NCBI GenBank assembly: GCA_964653855.1
Contig: CAZZFV010000025.1
Location: 1-31,986 of the forward strand
Reading direction: 5' to 3'
Source of the DNA: RGIG3528 sp964653855
GTDB taxonomy: Bacteria > Bacillota > Clostridia > Lachnospirales > Lachnospiraceae
DNA: 31,986 nt
Numbering within the stretch: position 1 is the stretch's first letter; each line of letters starts with the position of its first letter. Below the pieces are notes generated by a model. The model was given only the letters and a program-made list of their open reading frames with translations, did no database searches and had not been told where the DNA came from. Position numbers and translations under genes: made by a program. This document shows positions 8,879 through 16,616 of this stretch, one piece after another.

Positions 8879-8889
8879 GAGGACAAAAC

Positions 8890-9723
8890 TTGATAACAAG
8901 AGAACAAATCATTCCGGAACTCGGAAAAAAATATCCCGACTACGAGTTTTCTTTGTCGGAGATAACCAAAAACGGGCATGTCAAAATGAATGCCATCGCA
9001 ATCAAAAACAGCACCCGTCTTTCGCCGCAAATCTACACGGACGGCATTTTGGAAAATGCCGCATCCTTAAATGACGCCGTCGACAAAATTTGTCACGTAA
9101 TCGACAACAATCTCAATCCGTCAATCGACATCGATCTCATTACTTCCCCCGATTTTATCAAAACTCATCTTCGTATAGGTATCCAGGAATCTTCCGACGA
9201 ACTTATTGTGAAAAGGCTCGTAAAAGAATATCCGGGAATCGAACAATACCTTTATTATCTGGGTAAGGCGGACGACGGCACTTCATGGTCCGTAAAAATC
9301 CGCCCGGATTTGTTTGCGACCTTGGGTATCCCCGAAACTCTCGCCTGGGAGCTTGCCTTTAAGCATACGCACGAAGCCGTAAGTATCACAAGCATGTACG
9401 ACCTTTTAAGGGAAGTATATCCGACGGAACTGCTCTTCGATCTTTCGGAAACACAGGACATCGAAATGTATATTTTGACTAATGAAGAACGTCTTCGCGG
9501 TGCGGCGTCGATTCTCGATTTCGATTTTCTTAAAAGCTTTGCGGAAAGTAAGAAATGTAAAAGTATCGCCGTACTTCCCAGCAGCATTCACGAGTGCATT
9601 CTGATCCCCGTGCGTGAAGGCACCGACACAAGCGGATTTAACGAAATGGTGCGTGACGTAAACACGACGGAGCTTGCTCCCGAAGACGTGCTTGTAAACA
9701 GAGCGTATGTTTTGAATTTTTAG
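8890..9723 (+). CDS. DUF5688 family protein, function unknown
   Basis: 277 residues, soluble, with no signal peptide. I recognise a DUF5688-like pattern known to me from Lachnospiraceae: 'EITKNGHVKMNAIAIKN' followed by 'LSPQIYTDGIL' near the N-terminus, 'FATLGIP' in the middle, and the C-terminal 'MYILTNEERLRGAASIL' then 'IAVLPSSIHECILIPV'. These proteins often occur in several copies per genome and have no assigned role. The start is TTG at 8890 because GGAGG lies 7 nt upstream; the open frame runs 28 codons further 5' through the promoter region. It is monocistronic, closed by the terminator at 9771-9810. The match is from memory. Confidence 0.7.
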   Translation: MITREQIIPELGKKYPDYEFSLSEITKNGHVKMNAIAIKNSTRLSPQIYTDGILENAASLNDAVDKICHVIDNNLNPSIDIDLITSPDFIKTHLRIGIQESSDELIVKRLVKEYPGIEQYLYYLGKADDGTSWSVKIRPDLFATLGIPETLAWELAFKHTHEAVSITSMYDLLREVYPTELLFDLSETQDIEMYILTNEERLRGAASILDFDFLKSFAESKKCKSIAVLPSSIHECILIPVREGTDTSGFNEMVRDVNTTELAPEDVLVNRAYVLNF

Positions 9724-9760
9724 CGTATGTTTTAAATTTTTGGTTTTGTTTTAAATTTTT
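9702..9760. repeat. Three tandem copies of a 20-bp unit across the DUF5688 stop codon
   Basis: Bases 9702-9721 and 9722-9741 are 19/20 identical (AGCGTATGTTTT, then G or A, then AATTTTT). A third, degenerate 19-bp copy follows at 9742-9760. The first copy encodes the last residues (AYVLNF); the TAG stop straddles the junction of copies one and two. Confidence 0.85.
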
Positions 9761-9770
9761 GGTATGATAT

Positions 9771-9810
9771 AAAAAAACCGGCTTCGGGATTGTCCCGAGG
9801 CCGGTTTTTT
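9771..9810. terminator. Bidirectional intrinsic terminator
   Basis: A 12-bp GC-rich stem (arms 9778-9789 and 9793-9804, loop of 3) is flanked by seven A on the left and six T on the right. It can stop the DUF5688 transcript on plus and the murE / solute-binding transcript on minus. Confidence 0.9.
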
Positions 9811-9877
9811 CTTTACTTTTTTCCTCAACAACACACGGATTGCTTGTAAGCGTTACCCTCTCGCAATCCCGCAAACA

Positions 9878-11344
9878 TCAATACTCCACAATCGGATTTT
9901 CAAGTTCTTCTCTGAACTCTTCCGCCCATGTTACAAAGCTTTCGTTCGGATCCGAATATCCGCAAAGCGTATCATAACCTGCCAAATTAATTGCCGTAAA
10001 CTTCTCACTGAAATCCGGGCGTACCCGTGTGAGAGCCCAGTCAAAAAGGGTTGCGGATGCGGAATCGTTAAACAAATCTTTGCCTTTTACCGGCATACCG
10101 GAAGAATCTCCGTTTTCTTTCATCCAATCGGTACCGTTATCCGATGCCATGCTCATAAAATCATAGATAAGGCTTGCGACGCCTTCCGGATAAATGTTTT
10201 TTTCGCTGCACGAAGACTTTACGGCTGCTGTTATTGTCCATGACGTATCGGGGATAAAGTAATCATCGGACAATGTTTTATAATCTCCGTCTGCGCTTAT
10301 GTTTTCGCCCCACGGCCAATATATGATACCGAGGCTCTTATCTCCCGATTCAAGAAGTTCCTCTGCACTTACACACTTGATCACGATTTGTGCGTCACTG
10401 AGTCCGTCCGCAATTTCAAGATTAACGAGATTTCCGTATTCGTCGTATTCCGCTTCCATAGGGAATGCGAGTCCCGTTGTCTCAAGCTTTTGATAAAAAG
10501 TAACCGCCGACACCGCTTCTTCCGTCAAAAGCCCCGTCTCAAACGTATCGGAAACCGTGTTTACATTTGCGGCTCCGAGCGCCATCACGATCCATTTGTA
10601 TGGGCTCATTCCTATCGGATATACATCATCGGGCAAAACTTCGCGCATTTCGGTTAAATAGCTTTCAAAATCGTCGTAGCTCCATTTGCCGTTCATAAAC
10701 AACTCGGTAGGGTTTGTGAGCCCGAGTTCCTCGATATAATCCCTGTCATACACAAGTACATATCCGTCTCCGAGTTCGTCGTAACAAACTCCGTATACAT
10801 GTCTGTTGTATGTTGCGGCATCCGTATAAACGGACGAAAGCCCCAAATCTCTGTAACATTTTGTAAGGTCAAGCAGGATCTTATTGTTGCATGCGTCATA
10901 AAAGTATTCCGAATCAATCGTCACTATATCGATGCCCGTTTCGGAAGTTTCGGATGCGTTCATGATTTCCGTCACGGGATTTAATTCGCCGTAATCCGGA
11001 TCTTCGAATATCACATCCGACACTTTAAGCGTCACATTATATTTTTCTTCGACATATTTTTTTGCGGAAACAATTTTTTCGGAATCGGAATCCAGCTCAT
11101 CCCATATTCCGCCTTTACAATAAAGCGTCACACCGTTCATGTTCATGACATCGGGAGTGGGTGTCGCACTTACGTTTGCTTCATTATTTTCTTCTGATTT
11201 ACCGTTAAATACGGATTTCACTGTTTCCGATATTTTACCCGCATACGGTCTCCCAAAATAAAACACGCATCCGACAATCAAAAACACCAATATCGTATGT
11301 ATAAAACTATTCTTCTTCTTTTTTGTTTTCTTGTCCTTTTTCAT
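9878..11344 (-). CDS. Membrane-anchored extracellular solute-binding-like protein
   Basis: 488 residues. A very basic N-terminus (MKKDKKTKKKKNSF) precedes one hydrophobic segment (about 14-31). 'LIVGC' within it resembles a lipobox (Cys26), but hydrophobic residues follow the Cys, so an uncleaved anchor is equally possible. A Thr/Pro/Asn linker leads to an extracellular domain resembling family 1 ABC-transporter solute-binding proteins: 'YGVCYDELGDGYVLVYDRDYIEELGLTNPTELFMNGKWSYDDF' is typical in layout (shown in parts: 'YGVCYDELG', 'VYDRDYIEELGL', 'NGKWSYDDF'). No permease or ATPase gene is adjacent. Its ATG has GGGTGAG upstream and lies 38 nt inside murE, so the two are cotranscribed. It could be a sugar receptor or wall-associated sensor; the ligand is unknown. 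Confidence 0.7.
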   Translation of the reverse strand: MKKDKKTKKKKNSFIHTILVFLIVGCVFYFGRPYAGKISETVKSVFNGKSEENNEANVSATPTPDVMNMNGVTLYCKGGIWDELDSDSEKIVSAKKYVEEKYNVTLKVSDVIFEDPDYGELNPVTEIMNASETSETGIDIVTIDSEYFYDACNNKILLDLTKCYRDLGLSSVYTDAATYNRHVYGVCYDELGDGYVLVYDRDYIEELGLTNPTELFMNGKWSYDDFESYLTEMREVLPDDVYPIGMSPYKWIVMALGAANVNTVSDTFETGLLTEEAVSAVTFYQKLETTGLAFPMEAEYDEYGNLVNLEIADGLSDAQIVIKCVSAEELLESGDKSLGIIYWPWGENISADGDYKTLSDDYFIPDTSWTITAAVKSSCSEKNIYPEGVASLIYDFMSMASDNGTDWMKENGDSSGMPVKGKDLFNDSASATLFDWALTRVRPDFSEKFTAINLAGYDTLCGYSDPNESFVTWAEEFREELENPIVEY

Positions 11345-12869
11345 CGTCTCTCACCCTGTTGTATGTTACCATGGCGCTTTCTATAAGCTCCCGCTCGTTC
11401 ATATGATACTTTACGCCGTTTATTTCCTGATAATCCTCATGTCCTTTTCCCGCAAGTATTATGACGTCTCCGTCTTTTGCGTTCAAAAAGGCATATTTAA
11501 CGGCTTCCTTGCGATCGGGAATCTCGATATATTTACCGTTATACTTATTTATTCCCGTAACTATGTCTTTGATTATGAGATTCGGATCTTCATCACGGGG
11601 ATTGTCTGACGTTACAATTGTAAAATCGGAAAGGCGGGCCGCAACCTCACCCATCTCGTATCTTCTTGATTTTGAACGGTTGCCGCCGCATCCGAAGAGA
11701 CACACGAGCCTCCCCGGCGAATACGCCCTCAATGTTTCAAGAAGGCTCTTTAATGCCATTCCGTTGTGGGCATAATCAATCATTGCAGCAAAGTGAACCG
11801 GATACTTTGACATGCTCTTAATATCCACGATCTCGGTTCTTCCGTTTACATATACGTTTAAAAGCGCCTTCTTTATCGTTTCCGTATCGACACCTATTTC
11901 GGAGCACACGGAAAGAGCCGCAAGCGAATTGTAAACCGAAAAAATCCCGGGCATATTTAACATGATTTCCGAATTTATTTTTCCGGTCAAACGGTATTTC
12001 GTGTCAAGCTCGCCGTGATTTAACAAGAAACTTGTGTCGGAAGCTTTATAATCCGCCTTTTCGTTAAATCCGTAAGTCACGCGCTTACATGTGGCGCCGC
12101 TCAATATTCCCTCAATATGTTCCGAATCCGTATTAAAAATCCCCACCTTGCACATCTTAAAAAGTGTGCTCTTCCAATACATATATTCGTTAAAATCTTT
12201 ATGCTCGTTTTCTCCTATATGGTCAGGCTCGAGATTTGTGAAAATCCCGTAGTCAAAATCGATTCCGTAAACTCTTCCCTGCATCAAGCCTTGCGACGAT
12301 ACTTCCATGACAACGGCTTTTGTGCCTATATCCGCCATTTCCTTAAAATATTTTTGAATCAAATAAGACTCGGGAGTCGTGTTTGCGGACGGAATATGCT
12401 TATCACCCACTATCGTTTCAACGGTTCCGATAAGCCCTGTCGGGATCCCCGCGGTATCAAGAATCTTTTTAACCATGTAGGTGGTTGTTGTTTTACCTTT
12501 GGTTCCCGTAATTCCGATTGTGATGAGTTTCCTCGCCGGATTTCCAAAATAATTTGCGGAAATCACGGAAAGCGCTCTTCTGGAATCTTGCACCTTTATG
12601 ATTGTGACACCTTGAAACGCATCCGACGCTTTAATTTCGTCAAAGTCCTTTATTTCATTTAAAGGTTTTTCGATAACTACTACACCGGCTCCGTTATTTA
12701 TAATACCTTTAAGTGCGTCATGAGAATCAAACGCCGAGCCCTTTATGCATACAAAAAGCGAACCCGCTTTCACACGCCTTGTGTCATAGATGACTTCTAA
12801 AACATCCGCCCCCAAATCACCCGTCACCGTTTCATATTTAATACCGTTTATCAAATCCGAAATTTTCAT
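11307..12869 (-). CDS. murE: UDP-N-acetylmuramyl-tripeptide synthetase
   Basis: 520 residues. It adds the third amino acid to UDP-MurNAc-L-Ala-D-Glu in the cytoplasm during peptidoglycan synthesis. Motifs: 'YDTRRVKAGSLFVCIKG' (UDP-binding N domain), ATP loop 'GTKGKTT' at 122-128, 'NLEPDHIGENEH', 'WKSTLF' with the presumed carbamylated Lys at 233, 'DYAHN' and 'SDNPRDE' at 421-427. DNPR marks enzymes that take meso-diaminopimelate rather than L-lysine. The start is the ATG at 12869, which gives the usual 'MKISDLI' beginning; it has no good ribosome site, and a GTG eight codons upstream is the alternative. The distal end overlaps the solute-binding gene by 38 nt. Confidence 0.9.
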   Translation of the reverse strand: MKISDLINGIKYETVTGDLGADVLEVIYDTRRVKAGSLFVCIKGSAFDSHDALKGIINNGAGVVVIEKPLNEIKDFDEIKASDAFQGVTIIKVQDSRRALSVISANYFGNPARKLITIGITGTKGKTTTTYMVKKILDTAGIPTGLIGTVETIVGDKHIPSANTTPESYLIQKYFKEMADIGTKAVVMEVSSQGLMQGRVYGIDFDYGIFTNLEPDHIGENEHKDFNEYMYWKSTLFKMCKVGIFNTDSEHIEGILSGATCKRVTYGFNEKADYKASDTSFLLNHGELDTKYRLTGKINSEIMLNMPGIFSVYNSLAALSVCSEIGVDTETIKKALLNVYVNGRTEIVDIKSMSKYPVHFAAMIDYAHNGMALKSLLETLRAYSPGRLVCLFGCGGNRSKSRRYEMGEVAARLSDFTIVTSDNPRDEDPNLIIKDIVTGINKYNGKYIEIPDRKEAVKYAFLNAKDGDVIILAGKGHEDYQEINGVKYHMNERELIESAMVTYNRVRDDEKGQENKKEEE

Positions 12870-12896
12870 TTTTGCCACACTTTTTTGCCACACTTT
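12869..12896. repeat. 13-bp tandem duplication just before murE
   Basis: TTTTTGCCACACTTT occurs at 12869-12883 and 12882-12896 (period 13, exact). On the minus strand it gives two copies of AGTGTGGCAAAAA between the candidate promoter and the murE ATG, which creates the alternative in-frame GTG. Confidence 0.8.
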
Positions 12897-12903
12897 AATT
12901 TTT

Positions 12904-12937
12904 ATGATATTGAGGTCGAAAAGTATTTCAACCTCAA
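12904..12937 (-). promoter_or_regulatory. Candidate murE promoter overlapped by a 12-bp inverted repeat
   Basis: On the minus strand TTGAAA (12926-12931) and TATCAT (12904-12909) with 16-bp spacing form a plausible promoter. An inverted repeat, TTGAGGTTGAAA and TTTCGACCTCAA around TACT (12910-12937), covers the -35 box and the whole spacer with one mismatch in 12 positions. This looks like an operator; if transcribed from further upstream it would be a 12-bp RNA hairpin with one U-G pair. Confidence 0.5.
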
Positions 12938-12977
12938 TGATACACGGATTGCCACGTGCTTTGAACCTTGTATCATA

Positions 12978-14666
12978 TCATGTCTTACTCATAATAATTA
13001 TTTGATAAGGCGAACGCTTTAAAACATCAATCGCCGCCTCCGTTTTTTCGCTGTCCATATGCACAAAAGGATCATCCATTATTAAAAACGGCTTTTCTTT
13101 TAGGTACATTGCGTCCATAAGCGTGAGTCGCATCGCGATGCCGAGAGTGTCCCTTATTCCGTCACTGAAGGCTTCTTCCGGGCGGTTTGCACCCGCCTCC
13201 GATATGCTTATCTCGTAATTTGCGGAAAGTTTGCATATTTCGTCCGCACCTTTTACCATACCCGAAAAATATTTTCCGAATCCCTCTCGCACGGGCTCGA
13301 TAAATTTTAACGAAAAGCTTGTTTTTGCCTTTTCCAAAAATTCGAGAGCCTGCTTTGCGTATGAAAGCCGTTTTAAGCCGTCTTCAAATTGTTCACTCTG
13401 CTCCTTTGCTTTTTCACCGGAATTTTCCGAAATCGTAAGCTCTTCAAGTAAAAACTCGCGCCGTTTTTCGAGCTTCTTTATTTCCGCATCCGTGTTATCG
13501 ATACTTTGCAATATATTTTTTCTTTCGTCGTCCGTACTTTTAAGGGACATTGCGGCTTCCGGCATTTCCGAAAGCCTTTGCAATTCGTTTACGTCAACGG
13601 AACTCACAAAGTTCATATATTCATATTCCGCCTCGGAGCAGTTTTGAGTTTTTATGTTTTCCTCTTTTGTGAGGCTCACTTCACGCTTTTTTGTAAACAT
13701 GATTCCGAGCATGATCATTATAATTCCCGCAAAAATAATGAGGATGCCGACAAATATGCTTTGTAAAGCCGAAAGTGCGATTCCCGCCGCCGAGAGCATA
13801 AGTCCCACGATAAAAAGCGATATCGGAAGAATCAAATTCAAATCGGACTCTTTTTCACGGTCCGCCATGGCTTTTTCGTACATATGAAGAAGATTCTTGT
13901 ATTTTTCGTACGTTAGTGACGCTTCCTTACACTTTACGATTTTTGACTGTAAGAGAAGCACTTCTTCGTTTTTGTTTTCGAGGCTCTTTTTTTCGTTGCG
14001 AAGCCCGACTAACGTATTGTCGACATCCAGAAGCTCATTTTTGATGCTTCCCGCAAATCTCGACTTTACAAGGTTTTCCGATATCTCGCTTTTGAGTTTT
14101 GAAAGTGTCCCCGTCTTTCTTTCGTCGGAATTTTTGTTTATGTAATCCTTTAAAGATTTTTGTGCGGCCGAAAAATTCTTCATATCCGCATAAATCATCG
14201 ACACATCCCCGATTTTTGCGTTTATGTCGTCGGTTACGGAGGTTCTCGGACCACCGTTACCCATAAAAGCCGTTTTCATAAACGATTCCGCATTTATCCC
14301 AAAAAGCTCATCACCCAGGTACTCGTCAAAATCGGAAGTTGAAACAAGCGTATCCGCATCCGTAATCGAAAAAGTGTCGTCGGTCGCACGTTTCTTACCG
14401 AAAGTGCGCGTTACTTCATACGACTTTCCGTTTACCTTAAAAATCAAGCTTCCGCCGTATACGCCACCGTTCCACGGCGCATAAATTTCGCGGTACTTTT
14501 TTGTTATCTTGTCGTCAAAGCCGTAAAACATGGCAAGCACAAAAACCGAAAAGGTGGTTTTCCCCCAACCGTTTTCTTCCGTAATATAATTTAATCCGTC
14601 AATAAAATCCCTGTCAAAATTACACAATTTTCCGAAATTTTCTATATGAACCGAAAGCAGCTTCAA
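12978..14666 (-). CDS. YhaN/SbcC-like ATPase with two central membrane helices
   Basis: 562 residues. The N-terminal half-ATPase ('LLSVHIENFGKL', Walker A 'ENGWGKTT' near 31-38, 'RTFGKK') and the C-terminal half ('FSDGIRDTLGIAMRL' signature at 500-514, Walker B 'FLIMDDPF' near 527-534) form one RecF/Rad50-type head. They are joined by short coiled coils that flank two hydrophobic helices (about 278-300 and 303-324) in place of a zinc hook. This matches B. subtilis YhaN in plan but is far shorter (YhaN is about 960). The start is TTG at 14666, overlapping the TGA of the partner nuclease gene, with GGGGGA upstream. The chain ends at 'YQIIIMSKT', where relatives usually continue with a Cys-His pair, so the switch histidine seems absent. 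Confidence 0.78.
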   Translation of the reverse strand: MKLLSVHIENFGKLCNFDRDFIDGLNYITEENGWGKTTFSVFVLAMFYGFDDKITKKYREIYAPWNGGVYGGSLIFKVNGKSYEVTRTFGKKRATDDTFSITDADTLVSTSDFDEYLGDELFGINAESFMKTAFMGNGGPRTSVTDDINAKIGDVSMIYADMKNFSAAQKSLKDYINKNSDERKTGTLSKLKSEISENLVKSRFAGSIKNELLDVDNTLVGLRNEKKSLENKNEEVLLLQSKIVKCKEASLTYEKYKNLLHMYEKAMADREKESDLNLILPISLFIVGLMLSAAGIALSALQSIFVGILIIFAGIIMIMLGIMFTKKREVSLTKEENIKTQNCSEAEYEYMNFVSSVDVNELQRLSEMPEAAMSLKSTDDERKNILQSIDNTDAEIKKLEKRREFLLEELTISENSGEKAKEQSEQFEDGLKRLSYAKQALEFLEKAKTSFSLKFIEPVREGFGKYFSGMVKGADEICKLSANYEISISEAGANRPEEAFSDGIRDTLGIAMRLTLMDAMYLKEKPFLIMDDPFVHMDSEKTEAAIDVLKRSPYQIIIMSKT

Positions 14667-15760
14667 CTTTTTTCCCCCATAAGCGCGTCTATTCCCATTT
14701 TTATGATGCATGCCTTATCCGTATCGGACAAGTCCGCATTTTGCACAAGTCTTATATATTCGCCCTTAAGACTCATGTCGTTTTTGTAGGAATCGTAATC
14801 GACATAAGGGCTTGTTTTATCGACGATTTTTACGACCTTTGCCGTCTCCTTAAAGCAAACAAGAAGGTAGTCCAAATTTTTATCGGCAAAAACATCCGTT
14901 TTCCCGCATAAAACTATCTTTAAAAAGTCATCCGGATCGATTTCGTTTTTATCGAGAGAATTTTGAATTCTTTCTGCGATATCGGTTGTCCCCGTTACGC
15001 CCGTAACAGGTACGTCAAGCTCAATCATCCGCCTATGCGCGAAAGGCACAAACGTGTATGCGACATTCAATATTTCCTCGTTGATGTCCGCAACATAAAA
15101 TCCGTGTTCTCCGCACTCATCAAAGCCTCTCCCTTCAAGGCATCCGGGATAAACAATCATTCCTCTTTCGTCAAGCGGCATCGTAATTCTCTTATGAATA
15201 TGACCTAGTGCCAGATAATCGATTCCCTTATTTTTTAATTTTCCGAAATCGATGCATTCTTCAAAATTTGCGGAACCACCGCTTCTCTCTTCACCGTGCA
15301 GCATCAAAATATTGAATTTCGATTCGTCAAAATTTAAGTAATCGTAAAAGCTCTTATAATTTTCTTCCGTGAGCTTCAACGAATAAAGAACAATCGTTCC
15401 CGCATCGTTTAACGGAATTTTTCTTAACTTTTCGTCAAATACAACAATATTCTTCGGTAAATCCCTGTTTCCTACCAAAAAATTATTTTCGTCATGATTC
15501 CCGGGAACATAATAAAACATAATCCGGGGATTCCCCAAAATCGCGTTGTAAACAACGTTTTCCGCGTGTCTCGAAACCGAATCCGCATCAAACAAATCGC
15601 CCGCGATGAGGATTTTATTTATGTTGTTTTGGGTTGCATATTGTATAAGGCGGGGAAAATTGTTTAAAATTTCGTTTTTCCGTGCGTTCGCCTCTTCTTC
15701 CGTAAGATATGTCCGTAAATTTGAATCAATGTGCAAGTCGGCACAATGTATAAGCCTCAT
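14663..15760 (-). CDS. SbcD/YhaO-like DNA repair exonuclease (metallophosphoesterase)
   Basis: 365 residues. Calcineurin-like phosphoesterase with all metal motifs: 'CADLHID' (6-12), 'GDLFD' near 54, 'GNHDE' near 92, 'LHGEE' and 'GHIHKR'. The family includes Mre11/SbcD nucleases that act with a Rad50/SbcC-type ATPase on DNA ends and hairpins. The next gene, coupled by a stop/start overlap, encodes such an ATPase, so the two should form a complex, probably at the membrane through the ATPase's helices. The pair matches YhaO-YhaN of Bacillus. The start is the ATG at 15760 with GGGGAAAA upstream. The C-terminal 150 residues are a capping region without a motif I can name. Confidence 0.82.
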   Translation of the reverse strand: MRLIHCADLHIDSNLRTYLTEEEANARKNEILNNFPRLIQYATQNNINKILIAGDLFDADSVSRHAENVVYNAILGNPRIMFYYVPGNHDENNFLVGNRDLPKNIVVFDEKLRKIPLNDAGTIVLYSLKLTEENYKSFYDYLNFDESKFNILMLHGEERSGGSANFEECIDFGKLKNKGIDYLALGHIHKRITMPLDERGMIVYPGCLEGRGFDECGEHGFYVADINEEILNVAYTFVPFAHRRMIELDVPVTGVTGTTDIAERIQNSLDKNEIDPDDFLKIVLCGKTDVFADKNLDYLLVCFKETAKVVKIVDKTSPYVDYDSYKNDMSLKGEYIRLVQNADLSDTDKACIIKMGIDALMGEKS

Positions 15761-15800
15761 AAGTTTTCCCCGGGATATTTTTTTTGTGTTTTAAAATCCG

Positions 15801-15840
15801 ATCAATCCTTTATTGCCCTTATCAATCCTGAAATGCCCTT
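15801..15840. repeat. 20-bp tandem duplication across a stop codon
   Basis: Bases 15801-15820 and 15821-15840 are identical at 17 of 20 positions (shared ATCAATCCT and TGCCCTT). The copy at 15821-15840 encodes the C-terminus and TGA stop of the histidine phosphatase gene; the other lies in the gap before the YhaO-like gene. Confidence 0.75.
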
Positions 15841-16607
15841 GAAAAAGCGCCCGCCGACGAAATCGGTTCGTGTGCGGCAAGAAGATGCGATACGTCTCCT
15901 ATTGCCTGAGCCCGGAATGACGCTTCGTCTTCCCATCTTTCCTCGGTCGTTAAAATCGTAACCGAAGCGGGAGGTAAAAAAAGCGCATGCGGCAATGTCA
16001 TAAAAGGAATGTTTAGAAGGTGCGACAAAAATACGCATGACACACCGAGATGACAAAATATTACAACCGTATCACCGGGATCGCTTTTTTCAAGTAGTTG
16101 ACCTTCCGGAGTTTCGACGGGTCCCACGGTGTGAGTCCTGTTTTCCGCACGTTTCCCGACAGTCCTGTAAATCAATCCGTCACGCCTGTAGCCGTATTTA
16201 AGGAGCAGCTTGTCAAGTTCCCTGCAAACACTTTTGTAATTGGCACTTATAGCAGGATTTGTTAACTGGGGATACGCATGAACCCAATCTTCGAGAGTAA
16301 AATTTAATTCTTCTTTTGTCCACATTGAAGGAACATAATCCCAGCAAAGATGCGTGGTGTTTGTCACAGGGTCAATGCAGGGAAACGAAAACTCTTCTGC
16401 CCAGGGAATAATTTCCGCGGTTCTTCCGAGTGCTTCAAGCGTCGGCTTTGCGGTGTCTATGGCACGCCCGAGCGGAGACATATAAAAATCGGTCACATCC
16501 CAGTTTTTTATACGTTTTGCGAGTGCTTCCGCCTCTCTTTTTCCTTTTTTTGTTATTGTATTATTTGCGTAATCCGGCTCCGCATGCCTTACCAAAATAA
16601 GTCTCAT
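15822..16607 (-). CDS. Histidine phosphatase family protein
   Basis: 261 residues of the phosphoglycerate-mutase-like superfamily. The catalytic 'RHAEP' is at residues 7-11, followed by 'ITKKGKREAEALAKRI' and 'YMSPLGRAIDTAKP'. The second active-site His is in 'VVIFCHLGVSCVFL'. A lid insertion of about 90 residues, longer than in CobC/GpmB, lies between. These enzymes remove phosphate from sugars, nucleotides or proteins; the substrate here is unknown. AAAGG lies 6 nt upstream of the ATG. It sits 9 bp after the dehydrogenase gene and is clearly cotranscribed with it. Confidence 0.8.
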   Translation of the reverse strand: MRLILVRHAEPDYANNTITKKGKREAEALAKRIKNWDVTDFYMSPLGRAIDTAKPTLEALGRTAEIIPWAEEFSFPCIDPVTNTTHLCWDYVPSMWTKEELNFTLEDWVHAYPQLTNPAISANYKSVCRELDKLLLKYGYRRDGLIYRTVGKRAENRTHTVGPVETPEGQLLEKSDPGDTVVIFCHLGVSCVFLSHLLNIPFMTLPHALFLPPASVTILTTEERWEDEASFRAQAIGDVSHLLAAHEPISSAGAFSRAFQD

Positions 16608-16616
16608 AGTTAACCT

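Noticed and set aside
12117..12662. 181-codon plus-strand frame
   Set aside because: Antisense to murE, which has complete family motifs.
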